Assembly (NCBI GenBank): GCA_049680365.1 | Contig: JBAUHQ010000024.1 | Location: 1 to 18,039, forward strand | Length of the DNA: 18,039 nt | Reading direction: 5' to 3' | From: K23-9 sp049680365 | GTDB taxonomy: Bacteria; Planctomycetota; Planctomycetia; Pirellulales; Pirellulaceae | Part shown: positions 1-7,038 of the stretch, one piece after another | Layout of the letters: every line of letters begins with the position of its first letter | Position numbering within the stretch: the first letter of the stretch is position 1 | The notes under the pieces: generated by a model | What the model saw: only the letters and a program-made list of their open reading frames with translations | Told to the model about the DNA's origin: nothing | Database searches by the model: none | Position numbers and translations under genes: made by a program

Positions 1-315
1 GCGCGAGGGGAAGACTTGTTGGAGGATTTTCGTTTCTCCAGCATCGTCAGCCGAGCGGTCGGCAGCATTACGAAATTCTGTCGCTGGGTGGAGCCACATT
101 GGACCAGCGTGGATCGGCTACTGTTGATCAAAGGCCCCAAATGGGTGGAGGAGCGGGGCGAAGCGCGTCATTTAGGTGTCATGGCAAATTTACAAATCCG
201 ACGCGTGGCGGAATATCCGTTGGGAGATGACGCCGAAAGCGTCGGCGTGATCTTGCAGATTTGGCGTAAAGGTCGTGCCGAACCGCATTCGTCCAGCCCC
301 GAAGTTTCTTCGTAA
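1..315 (+). CDS. rsmG: RsmG (GidB), 16S rRNA (guanine-N7) methyltransferase, 3' part
   Basis: The reading frame is already open at base 1 and ends at the TAA at 313-315, so only about the last 104 residues are present and the start lies outside the window. The visible part holds SRAVGS near the left edge followed by LLLIKGPKWVEER, which matches the C-terminal half of RsmG. In that family an SRA(V/F) segment and a KG strand follow the SAM-binding core. RsmG methylates G527 of 16S rRNA using S-adenosylmethionine. The SAM-binding glycine loop is outside the window and cannot be checked. The last 25 residues after ILQIWRKG are low-complexity and probably variable. The call rests on motif recognition over a partial protein. 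Confidence 0.72.
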   Translation, partial: ARGEDLLEDFRFSSIVSRAVGSITKFCRWVEPHWTSVDRLLLIKGPKWVEERGEARHLGVMANLQIRRVAEYPLGDDAESVGVILQIWRKGRAEPHSSSPEVSS

Positions 316-403
316 ACCGTTGGTGAATTTTGCAGTTCGAGACACTGGTCGTGCTGAATCAATCTAGGCATGATCAGTCATACCTCTATACTCGTTTTCT
401 CAC

Positions 404-457
404 CGCCACCCGCCGATCGCGAGCATTTGCACGAGATTGAGCAAGGTGGCGTTTTTT
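404..457 (+). terminator. Terminator-like hairpin with T-run between rsmG and cysD
   Basis: CGCCACC at 404-410 pairs perfectly with GGTGGCG at 445-451, and six T residues follow at 452-457. An inner TTGC (427-430)/GCAA (441-444) pairing stacks directly under the downstream arm. The loop is long (34 nt), so this is weaker than a classical terminator. It sits about 90 nt after the rsmG stop and 27 nt before the cysD start. It could end rsmG transcription or act as an attenuator in the cysD leader. No competing antiterminator pairing was found by eye. Confidence 0.45.
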
Positions 458-484
458 ACAGTTCATACGCCCTTTGATTGTCAG

Positions 485-1396
485 ATGTCGGATTACGATC
501 TCACTCACTTGAAGCAGTTGGAAGCCGAGAGCATTCACATTATGCGTGAAGTGGTCGCGGAGTTTCAAAAACCAGTGATGCTTTACAGCGTCGGTAAAGA
601 CTCGGCCGTGCTGGTTCATCTGGCTCGCAAGGCGTTCTATCCAGCCAAACCGCCGTTTCCGTTGATGCACGTTGATACGACGTGGAAATTCAAGGAGATG
701 ATCGAGTTCCGCGACAACTTCGCCAAGAACGAACTGGGCATGGAGCTGATCGTGTACACCAATCACGAAGGCAACAAGCTTGGCATCAAGCCTTGGGAAG
801 ACAGCGAGCGGCACACGGAGCTGATGAAGACTGACGCTTTGAAGCAAGCGTTGGATCTATATCAGTTCGATGCCGCGTTTGGTGGAGCTCGCCGCGACGA
901 AGAAAAGAGCCGAGCAAAAGAACGCGTGTTTAGCTTTCGCGATAAGTCGCACCGCTGGGACCCAAAAAATCAACGCCCCGAATTGTGGAACCAGTACAAC
1001 GGCCGGGTGAATAAGGGCGAGTCGATTCGTGTCTTTCCGATGAGCAACTGGACGGAACTGGATGTTTGGCAATACATCCACATGGAAAATATCCCGATCG
1101 TGCCGCTGTATTTGTCGGCCGAACGAGAAGTCGTTAAACGCGGCGGCATCTATTTCATGATGGACGACGACCGCATGCCATTGCTGCCGGGCGAAGTGAA
1201 AGAGAAAAAAATGGTGCGTTTCCGAACGCTGGGTTGTTATCCGTTGTCTGGCGCGGTCGAAAGTGATGCGACCGAGTTGACGCAAGTGATCCAAGAAATG
1301 CTGTTGGCAACGACCAGTGAACGTGGCGGCCGAGTGATCGATCAAGACGAAGGCGGAGCCGGAATGGAAGAGAAAAAACGTCGCGGGTATTTTTAA
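485..1396 (+). CDS. cysD: Sulfate adenylyltransferase subunit 2 (ATP sulfurylase small subunit)
   Basis: CysD is the catalytic subunit that makes adenosine 5'-phosphosulfate (APS) from ATP and sulfate, driven by the GTPase subunit CysN encoded next. The 303-residue product has the usual family length. The N-terminus starts MSDYDLTHLKQLEAESIHI, followed by the PP-loop SVGKDS at about residues 35-40, GGARRDEEKSRAKER at 133-147, SNWTELDVW at 187-195 and the C-terminal end KKRRGYF. The frame extends upstream to a TTG at 437, but those 16 residues do not look like CysD and overlap the terminator-like hairpin, so ATG 485 is chosen. No convincing ribosome binding site precedes it. The cysNC gene follows 221 nt downstream, with a structured repeat in between. 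Confidence 0.96.
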   Translation: MSDYDLTHLKQLEAESIHIMREVVAEFQKPVMLYSVGKDSAVLVHLARKAFYPAKPPFPLMHVDTTWKFKEMIEFRDNFAKNELGMELIVYTNHEGNKLGIKPWEDSERHTELMKTDALKQALDLYQFDAAFGGARRDEEKSRAKERVFSFRDKSHRWDPKNQRPELWNQYNGRVNKGESIRVFPMSNWTELDVWQYIHMENIPIVPLYLSAEREVVKRGGIYFMMDDDRMPLLPGEVKEKKMVRFRTLGCYPLSGAVESDATELTQVIQEMLLATTSERGGRVIDQDEGGAGMEEKKRRGYF

Positions 1397-1410
1397 GCCG
1401 CATGACTTTA

Positions 1411-1485
1411 CTCTCCTTCTGGGAGAGTCGGCCTGTCAGGGCCGGAGAGGGTTAAAACGGCACCCTCGATACCACTCGCAGCGTC
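1411..1485 (+). repeat. REP-like structured intergenic repeat, copy 1
   Basis: This element begins 14 nt after the cysD stop. It holds three pairings. CTCTCC (1411-1416) pairs with GGAGAG (1422-1427). CGGCC (1429-1433) pairs with GGCCG (1440-1444) around the loop TGTCAG. GAGGG (1447-1451) pairs with CCCTC (1463-1467). A second copy with the same order of stems and the same TGTCAG loop lies at 6838-6903, in the same orientation. The match continues into a shared tail with ACCAC and AGCGTC. It could act in termination or in 3'-end protection of the cysD mRNA. Confidence 0.8.
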
Positions 1486-1617
1486 GTAAAGTGTCGCACA
1501 GCGTTCGAACAAGGGTGCGAGCCCGCGAGCGGCAGGCAACCATCAGTCGCTGCAGCTCAAAACCAAATTACCGTTTCATAACTCCAAAAACCCCGCTCCA
1601 AGCTCCCAGCTTTTTCC

Positions 1618-3558
1618 ATGTCACACAAATCTGATCTGATCGCAACCGACATCGAAGCTTACCTGAAGCAACATGAAAGCAAGCAGTTGTTGCGTTTCAT
1701 CACTTGCGGTAGCGTCGACGACGGCAAGAGCACGCTGATTGGTCGCCTGCTGTACGACAGCAAGATGATCTACGAAGACGACATGGCGAAGCTCGAAGCG
1801 GATTCGAAAATCGTCGGCACCACCGGTGGTAAATTTGATCCGGCTCTGTTGACTGACGGATTGAAAGCCGAACGGGAGCAGGGCATCACGATCGATGTGG
1901 CGTACCGTTATTTCAGCACCGCCAAACGCAAATTCATCATTGCCGACACGCCTGGGCACGAGCAATACACGCGTAACATGGCCACAGGCGGCAGTACCGC
2001 TGACTTGGCAATCATCTTGGTCGATGCGCGTCACGGCGTGCTGACACAGACCAAACGACACAGCTTTATTGTTTCGCTGCTGGGCATTCGTCACGTCCTG
2101 GTCGCGATCAACAAAATGGACTTGATCGACTATAGCGAAGAGAAGTTCGACGAGATCTGCGACGCCTACCGATCGTTTGCCGTGCGATTGGATCTGCCCG
2201 ATTTGCATTTCATCCCGATCAGTGCTCTGGATGGCGACAACGTCGTCGACCGCAGCGAAAAGATGCCGTGGTACAGTGGTAGCACGCTGATGAATTTCTT
2301 GGAGACCGTGTACATCGGCAGTGACCGCAACATGCAAGATTTCCGCATGCCGGTTCAGTACGTCAATCGTCCTAATTTGAACTTCCGTGGTTTCTGTGGC
2401 ACGATCGCGTCGGGCATCATTCGTCCGGGCGAAGAAATCATGGTGCTGCCTAGCCGTCAGAAATCCAAAGTTAAAGAGATTGTGACCTTCGATGGCAACT
2501 TGGATGAAGCGTACACGCCGCTGAGCATCACGTTGACGTTAGAAGACGAGATCGACGCCAGTCGTGGCGACATGATCGTTCGCGCCGGCAACGTTCCCAA
2601 GTCACGCGACCAGATTGACGCGATGTTGGTTTGGATGAACGAAGAGGCCATGGTGCCTGGCAAAACCTATTTGATCAAACACACCACACAAACGGTTCCC
2701 GGCACGATCGATTCGCTGCGTTACAAAGTGGACGTCAACACGTTGCATCGCGAACCAGCACCAGCGTTGGAACTGAACGAGATCGGGCGGGTGAGTCTTT
2801 CGCTTAGTGCGCCAATCCATTTCGACGCCTATCGACGCAATCGAAATACGGGTGCGTTCATTATCGTCGACCGGATTAGCAATGCCACCGTCGCCGCGGG
2901 GATGATCTTGGACAAGGCCGGAGACAGTTCGGCCAGATCGGTTTGGGACGACGAAGCTGAATCGTCGGACGAAGCTGCTGCTGACGTATCGGCTGTCGAA
3001 GCGTCCGAGCGTGCGGCTCGCTTTGGTCAAAAGCCGGCGACCGTGTTGTTGACCGGATTGACGGGCAGTGGAAAAACCTCGATCGGTCACGCCATCGAAC
3101 GCAAACTCTTTGACGCTGGACGTGCTGTGGCCATGATCGATGGCGAATCGGTACGCCGCGGACTGAGTCGTGACCTTGGATTCAGTGCGAACGATCGCAG
3201 CGAGAATCTCCGTCGCAGTGGCCACTTGGCTCATGCAATTAACGATGCCGGACTAATCTGTATCGCTTCGTTTGTCGCGCCAGCGGAAGAAGTTCGTCAG
3301 AAAGTTGGCAAGTTAATTGGAGCCGATCGATTCTTGGTCGTACACGTTGCGACGCCAATCGAAGTTTGTCGAGAGCGAGACACGAAAGGCCAGTACGCCA
3401 AAGCGGACGCTGGCCAATTGTTAAATTTCCCAGGCGTTACGGCGGACTACCAAGCTCCGGTGAACCCGGATTTGGCGATCAATTCCGCAGAACAGTCCAT
3501 CGACGAATGTGCCGAAGCAGTGATTGAATTACTGCGTCAAAAAAAGATGATCAAGTAG
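1618..3558 (+). CDS. cysNC: CysN-CysC fusion: sulfate adenylyltransferase GTPase subunit with APS kinase
   Basis: This bifunctional 646-residue protein couples GTP hydrolysis to APS synthesis with CysD, then phosphorylates APS to PAPS. The N-terminal GTPase domain shows the P-loop GSVDDGKST (about 31-39), DTPGHEQ (110-116) and NKMD (165-168). An EF-Tu-like beta-barrel region follows to about residue 432. An acidic, alanine-rich linker (about 436-470) leads to the APS kinase domain, with its own P-loop GLTGSGKTS at 480-488 and the CysC signature DGESVRRGLSRDLGFS at 508-523. The domain order and length match known CysNC fusions and both P-loops are intact. ATG 1618 is the first plausible start and directly precedes the conserved region. 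The isomerase-like gene downstream begins 7 nt after its stop, implying one transcript. Confidence 0.96.
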   Translation: MSHKSDLIATDIEAYLKQHESKQLLRFITCGSVDDGKSTLIGRLLYDSKMIYEDDMAKLEADSKIVGTTGGKFDPALLTDGLKAEREQGITIDVAYRYFSTAKRKFIIADTPGHEQYTRNMATGGSTADLAIILVDARHGVLTQTKRHSFIVSLLGIRHVLVAINKMDLIDYSEEKFDEICDAYRSFAVRLDLPDLHFIPISALDGDNVVDRSEKMPWYSGSTLMNFLETVYIGSDRNMQDFRMPVQYVNRPNLNFRGFCGTIASGIIRPGEEIMVLPSRQKSKVKEIVTFDGNLDEAYTPLSITLTLEDEIDASRGDMIVRAGNVPKSRDQIDAMLVWMNEEAMVPGKTYLIKHTTQTVPGTIDSLRYKVDVNTLHREPAPALELNEIGRVSLSLSAPIHFDAYRRNRNTGAFIIVDRISNATVAAGMILDKAGDSSARSVWDDEAESSDEAAADVSAVEASERAARFGQKPATVLLTGLTGSGKTSIGHAIERKLFDAGRAVAMIDGESVRRGLSRDLGFSANDRSENLRRSGHLAHAINDAGLICIASFVAPAEEVRQKVGKLIGADRFLVVHVATPIEVCRERDTKGQYAKADAGQLLNFPGVTADYQAPVNPDLAINSAEQSIDECAEAVIELLRQKKMIK

Positions 3559-3565
3559 GGAACTG

Positions 3566-4342
3566 ATGGCGGAATTGAAAATTGCCGTGCGGCTCAGTGC
3601 AATTCAATTGCCCATCAAACGGGCACTTGAAATGGCCTCGCGGATCGGCGCAGATGCTGTCGAACTGGATGGTCGAAATCAGTTTCGTCCAGGGGAGCTT
3701 TCCGAAACCGGGCTCCGCCAGTTTCGCAAGATGCTGAGCGACTTGAATTTGCGCATCGCATCGATTCGTTTTCAAACGCGACGCGGTTACGACGTTCAGC
3801 AAGATTTGGATCGACGTGTCGAAGCGACGAAGTCGGCGATGCAGCTGGCTTATTCCATGGGTTGCCCCGTCGTGGTGAACCAGATCGGGTCGATCCCGGA
3901 ATCAGAAGACGACCCACGCTGGTCACCGATGCAAGACGTGATTCAAGACATCGGACGTTATGGTGCAAGAATCGGTGCATTCTTTGCTGCCGAAACCGGC
4001 ACCGAATCGGGCGAACGACTGTCCCACTTTTTGGGTGACGAAGACGACGCTTTCATAGCCGTTGCGCTGAATCCAGGTCAATTGATTGTCAATCGTTTTA
4101 GCGTGACCGACGCAGTGGAATCGCTGAAGCGTCGCATTCAAATCGTCAATGCTGTTGATGGCGTTTTGGATTTGGCGGCGGGTCGCGGCATCAACGTGCC
4201 ACTGGGTCAAGGCACGGCGGATTTTCCGCAACTATTGGGCACGCTGGAAGACGTCCAGTACCGTGGCTATTTCGTTGTCGGCCGCGCCGAATCGTCGGTC
4301 GAAGAGCTGCAGCAGAGCATCGAGTACTTGAGGAACCTGTAG
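3566..4342 (+). CDS. Sugar phosphate isomerase/epimerase-like TIM-barrel protein
   Basis: The 258-residue product resembles the xylose isomerase-like TIM-barrel superfamily (AP endonuclease family 2 fold). GADAVELD at 28-35 is the typical second-strand motif. AAETGTES at 141-148 occupies a usual metal-ligand strand, and VPLGQGTADF at 211-220 followed by YRGYFVV is the typical last-barrel segment. The position that usually reads like D-P-(G/A)-N-L reads ALNPGQLI here, so one metal or substrate contact may be altered. The gene starts 7 nt after the cysNC stop, with GGGA just before the ATG, so it is probably cotranscribed and translationally coupled. Its position suggests no obvious sulfate-related role and its substrate is unknown. 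The fold assignment is fairly firm; the specific activity is not. Confidence 0.82.
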   Translation: MAELKIAVRLSAIQLPIKRALEMASRIGADAVELDGRNQFRPGELSETGLRQFRKMLSDLNLRIASIRFQTRRGYDVQQDLDRRVEATKSAMQLAYSMGCPVVVNQIGSIPESEDDPRWSPMQDVIQDIGRYGARIGAFFAAETGTESGERLSHFLGDEDDAFIAVALNPGQLIVNRFSVTDAVESLKRRIQIVNAVDGVLDLAAGRGINVPLGQGTADFPQLLGTLEDVQYRGYFVVGRAESSVEELQQSIEYLRNL

Positions 4343-4372
4343 CGGAGTCACATGCCATCCGCTGGCGAACTG

Positions 4373-4406
4373 CCGCTACTGAGTCCGCCGCTACTGAGTC
4401 CGCCGC
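4373..4406. repeat. Tandem 15-bp duplication at the 3' end of the minus-strand gene
   Basis: The unit CCGCTACTGAGTCCG occurs at 4373-4387 and again at 4388-4402, followed by a partial third copy (CCGC). Read on the minus strand, each full copy contains an in-frame stop, so the exported-protein gene ends in the 4388-4402 copy and an identical stop follows five codons later. It lies between two convergent genes. Confidence 0.85.
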
Positions 4407-5434
4407 GTCATGGTTCGCACTGCGGTGCGAGCAGAGTCCGAATTCAATTCAGTTTCGTTTGGCATTCGTTGTGCGGCGCGTGCGCCAACGGTCTTGATGA
4501 CCGTGGCGAATTGTTGTTTCGTTACTTCGTCGACTTGCGGCAATCGGTTGGCGACGTCGATCATTGCGGGCGGGTTGCTGGCCGAAGCTTGCGAGACTTG
4601 GCCAATGAAGCGGGCCGTTTCGACAAAATTGTTGTCCGCCGAGCGACCAATGACTCCGCTAAGCGTGCGAACGATCAAGTCGGTGCCAAGCCCATGAAAC
4701 TGGACAAACACATCCAAAGTTCCTGTCACCTTGGTGCCAGTTTGCGATTCGGCGTAATCGCTTCTCAGCACAAACACACCGCTGCCGCGAATGGGCTTGG
4801 CCGTCATACTGCCGTCATACATCCCGTCTGCGATGAAAATGTGCAGGTTCGGATCACCATAGATCAGGTCGACCGTACAAGTCGTTCCCGCACCATCTTG
4901 GGCTTCCAGTTGATACTGCCCCGTGCGACGCGTTTGGACTTCGGTGATTCCCATTAAGTCCCAGATGCCGACCAACGTCTCGCTGTTGCGCGTCAAGAAC
5001 AAGAACATGTCGCGATCACAATCGATTGCCTGGGTCGGAAGTCGCCGATAGAGCGTCGGCGACTTCGCAATCGAATGGATCCGCTCACGTGCTTGCGGGG
5101 TCAGTCGGTTCATCGGCAAGCTGGACAGAACCTGCTTGCGTTGAGCACTGTTGCCAAGGCCAGAAAAAGGGTTGCCGATGGAAATTGGTTCAACCGCACG
5201 ACTAGCACTAGGCCAAGCCAAACCCATCAGGGTCGGGATCAGCAGCGCTAACACCACCTTTCGCAACGCCTTTGGTAAGGCCCTGGATAAGGACAGTGCA
5301 TACGAATTGAACGAACCTACCGCCACAGAAGTCCCCCGACTCTGAAATACGTAGCCACCACTACGGAGCGCTATTCCAGCGGCAATTCGCCGTCTGGGGC
5401 ACTTGTGTACTGTCTTCGGCGTTTGATTCGCCAT
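4391..5434 (-). CDS. Uncharacterised conserved exported protein
   Basis: The open frame runs back to 5557, but starting there would leave only 18 nt to pgk. I use the ATG at 5434 (MANQTPK, 347 residues). A TTG at 5266 is an attractive alternative, because it would place the charged end RK directly before the hydrophobic stretch VVLALLIPTLMGLAW and the likely cleavage site SASRA. Either way a Sec-type signal peptide is visible, so the product is probably periplasmic or envelope-associated. The mature part has segments such as LPTQAIDCDRDMFLFL, GIWDLMGI and LDVFVQFHGLG that I recognise as a recurring planctomycete protein of unknown function. It has no catalytic motif that I can name. It is divergent from pgk and convergent with the isomerase-like gene. 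Confidence 0.75.
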   Translation of the reverse strand: MANQTPKTVHKCPRRRIAAGIALRSGGYVFQSRGTSVAVGSFNSYALSLSRALPKALRKVVLALLIPTLMGLAWPSASRAVEPISIGNPFSGLGNSAQRKQVLSSLPMNRLTPQARERIHSIAKSPTLYRRLPTQAIDCDRDMFLFLTRNSETLVGIWDLMGITEVQTRRTGQYQLEAQDGAGTTCTVDLIYGDPNLHIFIADGMYDGSMTAKPIRGSGVFVLRSDYAESQTGTKVTGTLDVFVQFHGLGTDLIVRTLSGVIGRSADNNFVETARFIGQVSQASASNPPAMIDVANRLPQVDEVTKQQFATVIKTVGARAAQRMPNETELNSDSARTAVRTMTRRTQ

Positions 5435-5504
5435 TAGTTGAACAAAAGAACGGCCAGGAAAGAGACTCGCCGCCACACGAGCTAGCCGGCAATTTTGCCC
5501 CGAC

Positions 5505-5532
5505 TCGACACTTCGCATTGTTTTCCGATAAT
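5505..5532 (+). promoter_or_regulatory. Candidate sigma70-type promoter for pgk
   Basis: TCGACA (5505-5510) and GATAAT (5527-5532) each match the -35 and -10 consensus at five of six positions, with a 16-nt spacer. The predicted start would fall about 35 nt before the pgk ATG. It lies inside the long version of the divergent minus-strand frame, which supports a shorter start for that gene. Confidence 0.42.
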
Positions 5533-5575
5533 CACGGCTCCCCAGAACCATTTCCATCTAAAACGAAATAGAAGC

Positions 5576-6766
5576 ATGGCCAAAAAAACGATCGATCAAA
5601 TTGATGTTGCTAGCAAGAATGTTCTCATGCGAGTCGACTTCAACGTGCCTTTGGACGAAAACCAAAACATCACCGACGACCGTCGCATCCGCATGGCATT
5701 GCCCAGTATCAAGAGCGTGATCGATCGCGGTGGACGCGTGATTTTGATGAGTCACTTGGGTCGCCCCAAGGGTGCACCGGATGCAAAGTATTCACTTGCA
5801 CCGGCCGCCAAACAACTGGGCGAACTATTGGGCAAGCCAGTGGCGTTCGCTACGGACACCGTTGGCGAAGACGCAAAGGCCAAAGCCGCGGGCCTATCCG
5901 ATGGCGACGTTTTGGTTTTGGAAAACGTCCGATTCAATGAAGGTGAAGGAGCAGGCTGCAGCGAATTCGCTGGCAAACTGGCCGCGATGGCTGACGCTTA
6001 CTGCAACGATGCGTTTGGAACTTGTCACCGCAAAGATGCGTCGATGGTGGCTGTGCCCGAAGCGATGGTTGGCAAGCCGCGCGTCGTCGGTCACTTGGTC
6101 GCCAAAGAGATCGCGTACTTGAGCGACGCGATTGGAAACCCAGGTCGTCCGTTCGTGGCGATCTTGGGTGGCGCGAAAGTCAGTGACAAGATCAACGTGA
6201 TCAACAACTTGCTAGGAATTTGCGATGCCGTTTTGATTGGCGGTGCGATGGCCTACACGTTCTCGCTGGCGCAGGGTGGCAAGGTTGGCGATAGCTTGGT
6301 CGAAGAAGACAAAGTTGATTTGGCCAAAGAACTGATTGCCAAGGGCGGTGACAAACTGCACTTGCCAGTCGACACGCATTGCGGTGATGATTTCGGGAAT
6401 ATCGCAGGCTGCAACAAGGCTGTCGTCGCCGCTGGCGAGATTCCTGACGGAATGGAAGGTTTGGATATCGGCCCAGAGACCGCCAAGAAGTACTGCGAAG
6501 TGATCAAGAGCGCCAAGACCGTGGTATGGAATGGACCAATGGGCGTGTTTGAAAAACCGCCGATGGATGCTGGCACTCGGGCGGTGGCTCAAGCGGTGGC
6601 CGATAGCGATTCGGTCAGCATCATTGGCGGTGGTGACAGCGCCGCGGCAGTCGATCAAATGGGATTTGCTGACAAAGTCAGCCACGTCAGCACGGGTGGC
6701 GGAGCAAGTTTGGCGATGTTGGAAGGCCAATCGTTTGCAGCCGTTGATTTGCTGGATGAAGCGTAG
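5576..6766 (+). CDS. pgk: Phosphoglycerate kinase
   Basis: This glycolytic enzyme transfers a phosphate between 1,3-bisphosphoglycerate and ADP in the cytoplasm. The 396-residue product has the normal length. Family landmarks occur in order: RVDFNVP (19-25), SHLGRPKG (59-66), ENVRFNEGE (116-124), DAFGTCHR (145-152), GGAKVSDKI (198-206), WNGPMGVFE (318-326), GGGDSAAAV (351-359) and STGGGASLAMLEG (372-384). The common H after the DAFG(T/S)AHR segment is D here (HRKDAS), a minor variation. The frame is open upstream to 5495, but ATG 5576 gives the standard N-terminus MAKKTIDQID. A candidate promoter lies just upstream and a structured repeat lies about 70 nt after the stop. Confidence 0.97.
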   Translation: MAKKTIDQIDVASKNVLMRVDFNVPLDENQNITDDRRIRMALPSIKSVIDRGGRVILMSHLGRPKGAPDAKYSLAPAAKQLGELLGKPVAFATDTVGEDAKAKAAGLSDGDVLVLENVRFNEGEGAGCSEFAGKLAAMADAYCNDAFGTCHRKDASMVAVPEAMVGKPRVVGHLVAKEIAYLSDAIGNPGRPFVAILGGAKVSDKINVINNLLGICDAVLIGGAMAYTFSLAQGGKVGDSLVEEDKVDLAKELIAKGGDKLHLPVDTHCGDDFGNIAGCNKAVVAAGEIPDGMEGLDIGPETAKKYCEVIKSAKTVVWNGPMGVFEKPPMDAGTRAVAQAVADSDSVSIIGGGDSAAAVDQMGFADKVSHVSTGGGASLAMLEGQSFAAVDLLDEA

Positions 6767-6837
6767 GTATTGAAGACGAGTAACAAAACTGACCGTTTCG
6801 CGCAGCGAGAGCGGCAGCAATCGATTTTTAGATTTCA

Positions 6838-6903
6838 CTCTCCCGCTTGCGGGAGAGTCGGGCTGTCAGGCCCGGAGAGGGCCCTCCCTGCTACCACAGC
6901 GTC
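6838..6903 (+). repeat. REP-like structured intergenic repeat, copy 2
   Basis: This is the second copy of the element at 1411-1485. CTCTCCCG (6838-6845) pairs with CGGGAGAG (6850-6857). CGGGC (6859-6863) pairs with GCCCG (6870-6874) around the same TGTCAG loop, and GAGGG (6877-6881) pairs with the adjoining CCCTC (6882-6886). Relative to copy 1 the second stem carries a compensatory change, from CGGCC/GGCCG to CGGGC/GCCCG. It lies 71 nt after the pgk stop and before the glucosidase gene. Confidence 0.82.
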
Positions 6904-7038
6904 CGCCTTCCTCGAGCGGGACGGTGAAGTGAACTCTGCAACACGCAACTGGTTTGTTAATCGTCCTCACCGCAAGACTTAGGAGCTAGCACCGGCGGCT
7001 CACAACTCTGCATACTCCCCACCACCGAAGGATTCGTG

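Noticed and set aside
437..484. TTG start giving cysD 16 more residues
   Set aside because: The extra residues do not resemble CysD, and the start would sit inside the terminator-like hairpin. ATG 485 gives the standard N-terminus.
1511..1540. GC-rich segment with GCCCGCGAGCGGC resembling a dispersed planctomycete repeat
   Set aside because: Only one occurrence was seen in this window and the self-pairing has a two-base loop, so a repeat call cannot be supported.
4352..4957. Plus-strand open frame of 201 codons
   Set aside because: It lies opposite the exported-protein gene, whose product has a signal peptide and recognisable family segments. The plus-strand translation shows no protein-like features.
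5495..5575. N-terminal extension of pgk
   Set aside because: The segment is absent from typical phosphoglycerate kinases and overlaps the candidate promoter.
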